Of a stretch of 34,712 bases of DNA, positions 16,289 through 24,361 are shown in pieces; the first letter of the stretch is position 1; each line of letters starts with the position of its first letter. This DNA comes from Planctomycetota bacterium (GTDB taxonomy: Bacteria; Planctomycetota; UBA8108; JACQVS01), in assembly GCA_016209605.1 (NCBI GenBank), contig JACQVS010000099.1, forward strand, positions 1-34,712. The letters are read 5' to 3'. The notes below the pieces were generated by a model. That model saw only the letters and a list, made by a program, of their open reading frames with translations, did not search any database and was not told where the DNA came from. Both the position numbers and the translations under genes were made by a program.

Positions 16289-17401
16289 TCACCTCCACTG
16301 GATCGGGCCGGGCATGATGGGCTGCTGGAAGCCCCCCTCCGTGGAGTTGAGGACGCTGAGGCGGGCGGCCACCTGGCCGGCGAGGTCGCGGTAAGCCCTG
16401 GTCGCCGGTGAATCCGGATTGCGCACGACGATCGGCTTCCCCTGGTCGCCGCCGATGACCACGTCCGGGTCGATGGGGACCTCGCCGAGGAAAGGCAGCC
16501 CCAGCTGCTCCGCCACCCGGCGGCCGCCGCCGTGGCGAAAGATCTCGTGCCGGTGGCTGCAGTTCGGGCAGATGAAGTAGCTCATGTTCTCGACGATCCC
16601 CAGCACCGGCACCTTGAGCTGGGTGAAGGTCAAGAGCCCCTTCTTGGCATCGAGCAGGCTGATGTCCTGCGGCGTGGTGACGATCACCGCGCCGGTGATG
16701 GGGACGATCTGGGAAATCGACAGCTGCGCATCGCCGGTGCCGGGCGGCAGATCGATCACCAGGTAGTCGAGCTCGCCCCAGTCGGCATCGCGCAGGAACT
16801 GCTGCAGGAGCTTGTGCACCATGGGACCGCGCCAGATGACCGGTTTGTTGTCATCGGCGATGAAACCCATGGACAGCACCTTCACGCCGTGCCCCTCGAG
16901 CGGCACGATCCTACCTTCCTCGTTGACCTGAGGCATGGCCTTGATGCCGAACATCATCGCCATGCTCGGCCCGTAGACATCGGCATCGAGGAGGCCGACG
17001 GCGGCGCCGGTCTCCTGGAGCGCCAGCGCCAGGTTGATGGCGGTGGTCGATTTGCCGACGCCGCCCTTGCCGCTCGCCACGGCGATGATGTTCTTCACCC
17101 CCGGAAGCGCCGAGCCCTGGCCCATGAGCGAGGCCGCGCCGCGGGTGCTGGCGCTCATCTCCACCGCCACCGCTTCGACGCCGGGAATGGCCCGCACCTT
17201 GGCCTCGCACTCCGCCTTCATGCGGTCCTTCACCGGGCAAGCCGGCGTGGTCAGCTCCACCTTGAAGGAGACCTGAGCGCCATCGATCTTCAGGTCCTTG
17301 ATGAAGCCGAGGGAGACGATGTCCTTGTGGAGGTCGGGGTCCTGGACCGCCCGCAGCGCCTCGATCACCGCCTGGTCGCTGATCTTCTTCTTTCCAAACA
17401 T
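16289..17401 (-). CDS. mrp: Mrp/ApbC (NBP35-type) iron-sulfur cluster carrier ATPase
   Basis: 370 residues from ATG 17401, preceded by GAGAGG. Residues 7-80 form a MIP18/DUF59 domain with the conserved TTPACP (Cys55). The P-loop ATPase follows with the deviant Walker A GKGGVGKST (111-119), DADVYGPS near 140-146 and LPPGTGD near 218-224. The CPNC pair (Cys278, Cys281) is the cluster-bridging motif of ApbC/NBP35. It should bind a [4Fe-4S] cluster at the dimer interface and deliver it to apo-proteins in the cytoplasm. It lies 86 bases after glgA and 14 bases before the oxidoreductase, so co-transcription is likely. The length and domain order are normal for the family. Confidence 0.96.
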   Translation of the reverse strand: MFGKKKISDQAVIEALRAVQDPDLHKDIVSLGFIKDLKIDGAQVSFKVELTTPACPVKDRMKAECEAKVRAIPGVEAVAVEMSASTRGAASLMGQGSALPGVKNIIAVASGKGGVGKSTTAINLALALQETGAAVGLLDADVYGPSMAMMFGIKAMPQVNEEGRIVPLEGHGVKVLSMGFIADDNKPVIWRGPMVHKLLQQFLRDADWGELDYLVIDLPPGTGDAQLSISQIVPITGAVIVTTPQDISLLDAKKGLLTFTQLKVPVLGIVENMSYFICPNCSHRHEIFRHGGGRRVAEQLGLPFLGEVPIDPDVVIGGDQGKPIVVRNPDSPATRAYRDLAGQVAARLSVLNSTEGGFQQPIMPGPIQWR

Positions 17402-17453
17402 GAAATCCTCTCAATTTCCAATGGCCGGATCTGTAAAACAGCCCCACTTTTAA

Positions 17454-17476
17454 CCCATCTTCCCAGAGATGGGAAG
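17454..17476 (-). promoter_or_regulatory. Overlapping alternative hairpins in the glgA-mrp gap
   Basis: CCCATCT/AGATGGG (17454-17460 with 17467-17473) and CTTCCCA/TGGGAAG (17459-17465 with 17470-17476) are two 7-bp stems that exclude one another. No U-run follows either stem in the minus-strand transcript. This could be a processing or attenuation element, or simply chance. Confidence 0.3.
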
Positions 17477-17487
17477 AAAGAAGAAGC

Positions 17488-18714
17488 TCACTTCCGGACC
17501 AGGGTTTGGTAGAGGCTCAGCGTCCGCCGCGCGATGCTCTCCCAGCTGAAATGGGCCTCGACGCGGGCGCGGCCGGCCTTGCCCATCTTCCTCGCCCGCT
17601 CCGGCTCGCCCAGCACCTTGGCGGCGGCCGCGGCGAGATCCCTGGCGAACTGCTCGGGCTGGCGCGGCTCGAAATTGGGGGAGGGGTTCTGCTCGAAGGG
17701 AACCAGGAAGCCGGTCTCCCCATCGACCACCACCTCGGGGATGCCGCCGACCCGGCTCGCCACCACCGGCGTCTCGCAGGCCATGGCCTCGAGGTTGATG
17801 ATGCCGAAGGGCTCGTAAACCGACGGGCAGACGAACACCGCCGCGCCGCTGTAAAGGGCCCTGAGGTCCGGCACCGGCACCATTTCGGGGATCCAGTACA
17901 CCCCGGGGCGGACCTTCTTGATCTCCTCGACCGCCTGGGCCATCTCGCGGCCGATCTCCGGCGTGTCCGGGGCGCCGGCGCAAAGAACCGCCTGCACCCC
18001 CGCCGGCACCTGAGGCAGCGCCCGCACCAGATGGAGGATGCCCTTTTGACGGGTGATGCGGCCGACGAAGAGAAGGTAAGGCTTCTCGGGATCGATGCCG
18101 TAGCGCCGCAGCACCGGCAGCGGATCGGTCCGCCGGTAGATGTTGAGGTCGATGCCGTTGTGGATGATGTGAACGCGCTCCGGCTCGACGCGGTAACATC
18201 CCAGGACTTCCTGGCGCGTCTCTTTCGAGACGGCGATCACCGCATCGGCCGACTCGAGGGCGGTCTTTTCCAGCCAGCTCGACAGCCGGTAGCCGCTCCC
18301 CAGCTGCTCCTCCTTCCACGGCCGCAGCGGCTCCAGGGAGTGCGTGGTGATGACGAGCGGGATGCCGTGGAGGATCTTGATCCACAGGCCGGCCATCATC
18401 GAGTACCAGGTGTGGCAGTGGACGATCTCGGCCTGGACGTCGGCGCCGGCGATGGCGACATCGGTCGCCAGCGGCTCGAAGGCCTTCTGCAGGCGGGGAT
18501 TCAAGGTGCACTCGAGCCCGGCGGGGCCGGAAAAGCCGCGCACCGCCGGTTGGCCGTGGCCGCCGGCGATCTTCTGGCTGCCGAAGCAGCGCACCTCGAC
18601 CTCGGCCAGGCGCGCCAGCTCGCGGGAGAGATGCTCGACGTGCACCCCGGCCCCGCCATAGACGTTGGGCGGGTATTCGCGGGAGATCAGCAAAATCCTA
18701 AGATGAGAAGACAT
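17488..18714 (-). CDS. glgA: GT4 glycogen synthase / alpha-maltose-1-phosphate synthase, actinobacterial GlgA/GlgM type
   Basis: 408 residues from ATG 18714, with GGAG five bases upstream; a TTG at 18738 is in frame but less likely. The N-terminal signature [20 protein letters not shown], the HCHTWYSM motif, [16 protein letters not shown] and [20 protein letters not shown] match the Corynebacterium/Mycobacterium-type family rather than GT5 GlgA. The C-terminal GT-B half has [10 protein letters not shown] and the E-x7-E motif (EPFGIINLE) used for nucleotide-sugar binding. The enzyme transfers glucose from ADP-glucose, either to a growing glucan or to glucose-1-phosphate (GlgM activity feeding GlgE); the sequence alone does not decide. 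No glgB, glgC or glgE lies in this window. First gene of the minus-strand cluster with mrp and the oxidoreductase. Confidence 0.9.
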   Translation of the reverse strand: MSSHLRILLISREYPPNVYGGAGVHVEHLSRELARLAEVEVRCFGSQKIAGGHGQPAVRGFSGPAGLECTLNPRLQKAFEPLATDVAIAGADVQAEIVHCHTWYSMMAGLWIKILHGIPLVITTHSLEPLRPWKEEQLGSGYRLSSWLEKTALESADAVIAVSKETRQEVLGCYRVEPERVHIIHNGIDLNIYRRTDPLPVLRRYGIDPEKPYLLFVGRITRQKGILHLVRALPQVPAGVQAVLCAGAPDTPEIGREMAQAVEEIKKVRPGVYWIPEMVPVPDLRALYSGAAVFVCPSVYEPFGIINLEAMACETPVVASRVGGIPEVVVDGETGFLVPFEQNPSPNFEPRQPEQFARDLAAAAAKVLGEPERARKMGKAGRARVEAHFSWESIARRTLSLYQTLVRK

Positions 18715-18783
18715 GAGGACTCCGGTTCCAAAAATCAATTCAGTTAAGGAATTTCAAAGCTGGGCATTTCTCGCTATCCGTGG

Positions 18784-18812
18784 TTGTATTTCTTTCACGG
18801 AAAGTTTACTGT
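18784..18812 (+). promoter_or_regulatory. Sigma-70-type promoter of the UbiD operon
   Basis: TTGTAT (18784-18789), 17 bases, then TACTGT (18807-18812). The predicted start near 18819 gives a short leader with a GAGGAG ribosome site before the TTG start at 18850. It also argues against the in-frame ATG at 18784, which would lie inside the -35 box. Confidence 0.5.
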
Positions 18813-18849
18813 ACACCTGGAAGGATCCAAAAGAAAAGAGGAGCGCATC

Positions 18850-20649
18850 TTGTCCCGTCCGATACCCGAGGATTTGCCCAGCTTCTTGCGCGCGCTCGAA
18901 GCGGCCGGCGAGCTCCGCCGCGTCCCGGTGGAGGTCGATCCAGAGCTGGAGATCACCGAGATCATCTTGCGCCTCCTGCGCCAAGGCGGCGGGCCGGCGC
19001 TCCTCTTCGAGCGGGTCCAGGGCTCGCCTTACCCTCTCGCCATCAACCTCTTCTCCAGCCCGCGGCGACTGGAGATCGCCTTCGGCCGCCCGCCCGGGGA
19101 AATCGGCGCCGAGATCCTGCGCTTCCTCGAAGCCGTCCGTCCGCCCAGCTTGAAGGCGCTCTTCCGCCAGCGGCGCTTCCTGTGGCGGGCGGCCCAGATG
19201 CGCGTCCGCCGCGCTAACGGCAGCCCGCCGTCCCAGGAGGTGGTCGAGGAGCCCGACCTCGGCCGCCTGCCGATCCTCAAGTGCTGGCCGGGCGACGGCG
19301 GCCGCTTCATCACCTTTCCCTTGATCATCACCACCGGGCGCGGCGGCCGCGAGCGCAACCTCGGCCTCTACCGCATGCACGTCTACTCGGCGAGGGAGAC
19401 CGGCATGCACTGGCAGATCCAGAAAGGGGGCGGCTTCCACTACCACGAGGCGGAGAAGGAAGGGAGGCCGCTCGAAGTGGCGGCGGCGATCGGCGCAGAT
19501 CCGGTCCTGCTCTTCTCGGCCATGGCGCCTCTCCCCGAGGGGGTCGACGAGATCGCCTTCAGCGGCTTCCTGCGCGGCCGGCCGGCGCGCCTGGCGAGGG
19601 CGCGGACCCTTTCCCTCGACGTCCCCGCCGGCGCCGAGTTCGTGCTCGAGGGCGTCGTGCCGCCGCGCGAGCGCCGCATGGAAGGGCCCTTCGGCGACCA
19701 CTACGGCCACTACTCCGGCGCCGCCGAATTTCCGGTCTTCAAGATCCAGAAGATCACCCGCAAACGCCGCCCGATTTTTCTCGCCGCCGTGGTCGGAAAG
19801 CCGCCGCAGGAGGACATGTACCTCGGCAACGCCGCACAGGAGATCCTGGCTCCGATCCTGCGGGTCTTCCATCCCGAAATCCGCGACCTCTGGTCTTACT
19901 ACGAGGGAGGCTTCCACACCCTGCTCGTGGCGTCGATGGAGTCCCGCTACCAGAAAGAGGGCATGAAGACCGCCTTGGGGCTCCTCGGCGAGGGGCAGCT
20001 CTCGTTGACCAAATGGGTCTTGGTCGTCGGCCCCCAGACCTCGCCGCGCGACTTCCGGCAGGTGCTGCGCGCCATCCGGCAGAACTTCCTGCCGGAGCGG
20101 GACTTTCTCCTTCTTCCGGGGACGGCCATGGACACCCTCGACTTCTCGAGCTTCCGGATGAACCTGGGCTCGAAGATGGTGATCGACGCGACCGGCAGCC
20201 TGGGGCCGGCGCCACCGGATACCGGACCGGCGGAGCTGGATCTCGGCGAGGCCGAGCCCGGCATCGACGCATGGCACGCCCTCGAGGACACGCTCCTCGC
20301 CGTGCGCCTGCGCCGCGAGCACAACACCCGCGGCCGCGCCATTCTGGAAAGCCTGCTGCGCCGCCCCCACGTCGGCCGCTTCAAGATGGTGGCTGCGGTG
20401 AGCGACGACGTCGACCTCGAGGACCCGACCAGCCTCCTGTGGGGCCTCTTGACGCGCTTCGAGCCGGCGCGCGATGTCATCTTCGCCCAGGCCGAGTTGC
20501 GCGGGATCATGCCGGTCTACCGCGGCCCCCTGGGCATCGATGCCACCTTCAAATCAGGCTATCCGGAGCCGCTGGTGATGGATCCGGAGGTTGTCAAAAT
20601 GGTCGACCGCCGCTGGGGGGAGTACTTTCAGGGAGGACGTGAACCATGA
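18850..20649 (+). CDS. UbiD family prenylated-FMN-dependent (de)carboxylase
   Basis: 599 residues from a TTG at 18850, chosen because GAGGAG lies about seven bases upstream and homologous N-termini begin with a DLPSFLRALEAAGELRRV-like stretch. An ATG at 18784 would add 22 poorly conserved residues and falls within the promoter. Key motifs: NLGLYRMHV with Arg175, TGMHWQIQKGGGFHYHE, and EFVLEG followed by EGPFGDHYGHYS (Glu278, Asp283), corresponding to the prFMN active-site region. The C-terminal part has the DPTSLLWGLLTRF and GIDATFKSGYPEP segments typical of the family. It needs prenylated FMN from a UbiX partner, which is not in this window. Substrate unknown (aromatic or unsaturated acid, or a quinone precursor). 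It overlaps the next small gene by ATGA. Confidence 0.94.
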   Translation: MSRPIPEDLPSFLRALEAAGELRRVPVEVDPELEITEIILRLLRQGGGPALLFERVQGSPYPLAINLFSSPRRLEIAFGRPPGEIGAEILRFLEAVRPPSLKALFRQRRFLWRAAQMRVRRANGSPPSQEVVEEPDLGRLPILKCWPGDGGRFITFPLIITTGRGGRERNLGLYRMHVYSARETGMHWQIQKGGGFHYHEAEKEGRPLEVAAAIGADPVLLFSAMAPLPEGVDEIAFSGFLRGRPARLARARTLSLDVPAGAEFVLEGVVPPRERRMEGPFGDHYGHYSGAAEFPVFKIQKITRKRRPIFLAAVVGKPPQEDMYLGNAAQEILAPILRVFHPEIRDLWSYYEGGFHTLLVASMESRYQKEGMKTALGLLGEGQLSLTKWVLVVGPQTSPRDFRQVLRAIRQNFLPERDFLLLPGTAMDTLDFSSFRMNLGSKMVIDATGSLGPAPPDTGPAELDLGEAEPGIDAWHALEDTLLAVRLRREHNTRGRAILESLLRRPHVGRFKMVAAVSDDVDLEDPTSLLWGLLTRFEPARDVIFAQAELRGIMPVYRGPLGIDATFKSGYPEPLVMDPEVVKMVDRRWGEYFQGGREP

Positions 20650-20828
20650 AGGCCGCCATCCTTTACTTTCGGGCCCGCCATGCCGAAAAAGCGATTGAGA
20701 AGCTGACGCGCCTGCTGGAGAACAACCCGAACTACCGCTCCCGCCTGCGGTTCGACAGGGACTCCGCCGGGCACGTTTTTTCCGAAAATCAAGAGGCCAT
20801 CAAGGCCGCAAAAATTCTGGAGGATTGA
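20646..20828 (+). CDS. Hypothetical 60-residue protein coupled to UbiD
   Basis: The start ATG overlaps the ubiD-family stop as ATGA, and the following gene begins four bases after its own stop. This tight packing supports a real gene. The peptide is soluble and basic, with a helical first half (YFRARHAEKAIEKLTRLLEN) and a second half containing LRFDRDSAGHVFSENQEAIK. No signal peptide, membrane segment or metal-binding Cys/His cluster is seen. I do not recognise the family. The context suggests an accessory to the decarboxylase, but this is inference. Confidence 0.65.
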   Translation: MKAAILYFRARHAEKAIEKLTRLLENNPNYRSRLRFDRDSAGHVFSENQEAIKAAKILED

Positions 20829-20832
20829 AACC

Positions 20833-23643
20833 ATGCTCCACCATCCGGTAATTTCCTGCCGGGCTGTCTGCTGGGTCCTCTCCCTGGCCCTCGGTTCGCC
20901 CGGCCTTTTCGGCGCCGAGGCGGACGGCCCCGAGACCGAAGCCTTCGCCGGCGAGCCCTTCGGCGTCGCCCGAATTCACTTCACCATCGTCGAGCCGGCG
21001 CCGGTCACGGCGAGACCGCCGGCCTTCAACCTCGCCGGCGAGCACGCGCGCATCCTCTACCCGGTCTTCTTCGAGGATCCGCGCCCGGCCGGGCCGGAGG
21101 GGCCGGTGGGCCCGCCCGCGGGCTTCGCCGTCCTCTTCCTCTTCCGCGGCGCCGAGCCGCTCAAGCTGACCGCCACCACCAACCTCGACCAGAACCCGCT
21201 GCGGGAATTCAAGGCGGCCATCAATCCAGCCGGCCCCGCGCCGGCGGAGGGCGACTCTGAGCGCCGGCGCCGCGATGAGCTGCTCGCGGCCTGGCGGCGC
21301 GGCTACCAGGCCCTGCTCGAGCACTGGAAAAACAGCGATGACCATTACCCGCTGATCGAGAACTACCTGCTCTGGCGCTTCGCTCAAGTCCTGGGATCCG
21401 GCGATCGGAGCTTGAAGGGGCTCGCCGGCCGGAGTCCTTCGCTGGCGGCGCGGCCGCTTCAGGGCTTCCCCGAGTTGGAGCGGCTGGCGGACCTCCTCAT
21501 GGGCACGGAGTCGATCCGCATCGCCATGCAGCGCGATGCGCTGCTCGAGGATCAAGAGGGGAAGGTTGAAAGTGAGCTCGCGGCCCCCCTGCCCAGGCCC
21601 ATCGAACCTCCGCCCGTCGATCTGCCGGCGGCTCCCGCAGGCTTGGAAGTGGAGCCGATCTCCTTTTACGTTCCGGAGGAGTGCCTTTACATCCGCTTCC
21701 CCCGATACTCCGCCCTCCAGAGCCTGCGCGCCCGCCTCGAGGGCTTCGGCGCGAGCCTCCACGACGCCCTTCTCGGCCGCGCGCTCGATGCCCAGGCCCG
21801 GGAGAGGCTGGAAGGGCAGCTGGCCCTGCGCGAGACGGCGCTGGGCAAGCTCTTCGGCGATCTGGCCATCGGCGAGACCGCCTTCGCCGCCTACGACACC
21901 TTCGTGCGCGAGGGGAGCGCCCTGGGAGTCATCTTCGAGGTGAAGAACGAGGCGCTGTTCCTGGCGGCTTTGAAGCGGCTGCGCGAGGAGGTGCGCGAGC
22001 GCTCCACGTCCTGGCCCGGCGGGGCAGCGGAAGTGAAGGATATCGAGATCGGCGGCCGCAAGGTGGAGCTCCTGGAGGCGCCGGGGAACCGCGTGCGCTC
22101 CTTTCACGTCGCTTGCGGCAGCTACCACCTGGTGGCCAATTGCCGGCGCCTGGTGGAGCGGTTTCTCGAGTGCGCCGGCGACCGCCAGGGAAAGTCGCTG
22201 GCCAACAATCCCGGCTTCCGCCACGCCCGCGCCCTCCATCCCCTTTCCCAGCCGGAGGAGGCGTTGGTCTTCATCTCCGATCCCTTCATCCGCGGCCTCA
22301 TCGGCCCCGCTTATCGCGCCGAGATGACGCGCCGCACCCGCGCCCGCGCCGAGCTCGAGCTGGTCGAGGTCGCACGGATGACAGCGCGCGCCGAGACCGG
22401 CCAGGAGCTCGACCTGCCGGCCCTGGTCGAGCGGCGCTATCTGCCGCCGCGGATTCTCAGCCATGCCGACGGCTCCACTTACCGCGATGGGCCGGACGGC
22501 GCCGTCGACACCTGGCGCGGCGCCCGCGGCACCTTCCTCCCTATTCCCGACGTCCCGGTCGACCGCTTGACCAGCGCGGAAGCCGAGGCTTACGAGCGCT
22601 TTCGCTGGTTTTACCAGCAACAGTGGCAGCGCATCGACCCAGCGGTCATCCGCGTTCGCATGAATTCACGGCGGCCCGGGAACGGTCCGGAAAAAAGCTC
22701 GGAAAACGAGGCCACCAGGCTCGATCATCTCGCCCTGTCCATCGACATCCTCCCCTACGCCCGGCTCCCCTACCAGTGGCTGAGCGCCCTGGCCGGCCTG
22801 CCGGCCCCCCGCCGATTGAAGCCCCTCGATGGCGAGGTCCTCTCCGTGAGCCTGGAGGGGGGCTCGATCCTCGCCAACCCCCCGGCTTATTTCCGGGCGG
22901 CGCTGGTCGATTTCGAGGCGCCGATGGTTTTCGAGGGGGATTTCCTCAATGCCGAGAGCCTCCTCAAGAGCGCCCGCTTTCATGCCCTCCTGCCGGTGAC
23001 GCGGCGGCTTTCCGATCAGGAAATCCAGGCCAGCCTGCTGGCGGCCCGGCGGGACGAGAGCGGATGGTACCGCCTGAGCTTCGATCTCAACGGCAAGGCG
23101 CTCTGGGGGAAGATCGAGGGACAGTACCTGGTGGTCAGTTTCGAGAAAGAGCTGGCCGAACGAGCGGCGGCGCAACTGCTGTTTGAGGAGGATGTCCCGG
23201 CGCAGGCCCGCCTCGAGCTCGGCGCCCTCGAGGGGAAGCGCGTGGCGAGAGCCCTGGCGGTGCAGAACTACCTGCGCCAGCGCCGCATCTCGAAATCCGG
23301 CGCCGGTTTCTTGTCCCTGATCCACCGGGAACTCAAGGTGCCGCTGGAAAGCTGCGATCGGGCGGCAGAGCGGCTCCTCGCCCAGAGGGTGGTTTGCCCG
23401 GCGGGCGGCGAGTATCGGGGAAATCCCTATCCGGTCGGCGGCGAGCCGTTTTTCAGGAGCAGCGCCTTCTTGACGGAGGAAAGGGGCTTCGCCAGGCTGG
23501 AAGAGCGCGCCGAGGCCCTTTTTGCCCCGTTTCTCCGGACCTTCCGAGGCCTGCGGGTGTCGCTGGCCCTCGACCGCCAGAGCCTGCACAGCGAGGTGAG
23601 GATCGATCTCGCCCCTCCAGCGGCTGAGGAGCCCAAGAAATGA
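20833..23643 (+). CDS. Large exported protein of unknown function
   Basis: 936 residues from ATG 20833, with GGAGG nine bases upstream and four bases after the 60-residue gene. A signal peptide (about 1-28, VCWVLSLALGSPGLFGA) predicts export. The rest is alpha/beta, rich in Arg and Glu, with no transmembrane helix. Residues about 40-275 hold a conserved-looking module (GVARIHFTIVEP, ILYPVFFED, FAVLFLFRGAEPL). A proline-rich linker near 250-270 leads to a long region (about 280-920) with repeated F-E-V/A-L-strand and helix alternation. No catalytic motif was recognised. Third gene of the UbiD operon; it ends seven bases from the convergent efp stop. Long exported unknowns of this type are common in planctomycetes. 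Confidence 0.85.
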   Translation: MLHHPVISCRAVCWVLSLALGSPGLFGAEADGPETEAFAGEPFGVARIHFTIVEPAPVTARPPAFNLAGEHARILYPVFFEDPRPAGPEGPVGPPAGFAVLFLFRGAEPLKLTATTNLDQNPLREFKAAINPAGPAPAEGDSERRRRDELLAAWRRGYQALLEHWKNSDDHYPLIENYLLWRFAQVLGSGDRSLKGLAGRSPSLAARPLQGFPELERLADLLMGTESIRIAMQRDALLEDQEGKVESELAAPLPRPIEPPPVDLPAAPAGLEVEPISFYVPEECLYIRFPRYSALQSLRARLEGFGASLHDALLGRALDAQARERLEGQLALRETALGKLFGDLAIGETAFAAYDTFVREGSALGVIFEVKNEALFLAALKRLREEVRERSTSWPGGAAEVKDIEIGGRKVELLEAPGNRVRSFHVACGSYHLVANCRRLVERFLECAGDRQGKSLANNPGFRHARALHPLSQPEEALVFISDPFIRGLIGPAYRAEMTRRTRARAELELVEVARMTARAETGQELDLPALVERRYLPPRILSHADGSTYRDGPDGAVDTWRGARGTFLPIPDVPVDRLTSAEAEAYERFRWFYQQQWQRIDPAVIRVRMNSRRPGNGPEKSSENEATRLDHLALSIDILPYARLPYQWLSALAGLPAPRRLKPLDGEVLSVSLEGGSILANPPAYFRAALVDFEAPMVFEGDFLNAESLLKSARFHALLPVTRRLSDQEIQASLLAARRDESGWYRLSFDLNGKALWGKIEGQYLVVSFEKELAERAAAQLLFEEDVPAQARLELGALEGKRVARALAVQNYLRQRRISKSGAGFLSLIHRELKVPLESCDRAAERLLAQRVVCPAGGEYRGNPYPVGGEPFFRSSAFLTEERGFARLEERAEALFAPFLRTFRGLRVSLALDRQSLHSEVRIDLAPPAAEEPKK

Positions 23644-23649
23644 CGGCCA

Positions 23650-24204
23650 TTACGCCCGGCTGATGAACTCGCCGGTGCGGGTGTCGACCTTGACCTTTTC
23701 GCCAACGTTGATGTGATTCGGCACCTTGACCACCAGGCCGGTTTCGAGGGTGGCGGGCTTGGTGATGTTGGAGACGGTGTTGCCGCGGGCGCCGGGCTCG
23801 GTTTGTTTGACCTCGAGAACCACCGAGGCAGGGAGCTCGACGGAGATCGGGTGCTCATCGGAAAACTGCACCCGCGCCGTTTCGTTGTGGCGGAGGTAAT
23901 TGGCGGCGTCGCCAACCTGAGCGGCGGTGAGGGAGATCTGCTCGTAGTTGCCGGTGTCCATGAAGACGTAATTTTCCCCCTCGCGGTAAAGGTACTCCAT
24001 GTCCTTGGTCTCGAGAAAAACCTCCTCCAGATCCTCCGTCGGGCTCAAGCGCTTGCGGACCACGTTTCCCTTGAGGACGTTCTTCATGTCCACCTGGAAC
24101 ATGGAGCGCCAGTTTCCCGGCGTGTTGAGGTCCATTTGAATGATCTGCCAGAGTTCTCCGTCCATACGGAAGACCATGCCGCGGCGAAAATCTTTGAGTT
24201 TCAT
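23650..24204 (-). CDS. efp: Translation elongation factor P with Asn at the modifiable loop tip
   Basis: 184 residues from ATG 24204, with GAGG six bases upstream. All three beta-barrel domains are present: KOW-like N-terminal domain (1-64), central OB domain (about 68-125) and C-terminal domain ending VKVDTRTGEFISRA, the usual EF-P signature. EF-P binds stalled ribosomes and eases proline-proline bond formation. The loop that reaches the peptidyl-transferase centre reads TPGNWRSM. Asn31 aligns with the Lys34 that is beta-lysylated in E. coli (PGKGQA), so the known EpmA or EarP modifications are not expected. It is transcribed from its own promoter, divergent from the cupredoxin-like gene. 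Confidence 0.97.
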   Translation of the reverse strand: MKLKDFRRGMVFRMDGELWQIIQMDLNTPGNWRSMFQVDMKNVLKGNVVRKRLSPTEDLEEVFLETKDMEYLYREGENYVFMDTGNYEQISLTAAQVGDAANYLRHNETARVQFSDEHPISVELPASVVLEVKQTEPGARGNTVSNITKPATLETGLVVKVPNHINVGEKVKVDTRTGEFISRA

Positions 24205-24256
24205 AGCTAGCCTCGTGACCGAATGCTTCTCTACCGTAAAATTTTGCGAGGAATCG

Positions 24257-24284
24257 ATGATAGAACCTCAAAACTCGTTGTCAA
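24257..24284 (-). promoter_or_regulatory. Sigma-70-type promoter of efp
   Basis: On the minus strand TTGACA (24284-24279), 16 bases, then TATCAT (24262-24257), about 50 bases before the efp start. The -35 box shares five bases with the -35 of the divergent promoter. Confidence 0.6.
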
Positions 24285-24305
24285 CTTCATTAGATGATGG
24301 ATAAT
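24278..24305 (+). promoter_or_regulatory. Sigma-70-type promoter of the cupredoxin-like gene
   Basis: TTGTCA (24278-24283), 16 bases, then GATAAT (24300-24305), about 55 bases before ATG 24362. Its -35 overlaps the efp -35 on the other strand within TTGTCAA, so the two polymerases should exclude each other. Confidence 0.55.
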
Positions 24306-24361
24306 AAAAAGTTCGAATTTTCTCCAAGGATTTACACGACTTATAAAAGGAGATCACGCTC

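Noticed and set aside
18754..20370. Long minus-strand frame opposite UbiD
   Set aside because: Antisense to conserved catalytic motifs; it would also cross the promoter region.
20800..22620. Long minus-strand frame opposite the exported unknown
   Set aside because: The plus-strand gene has a signal peptide, a ribosome site and operon packing; the antisense frame has none.
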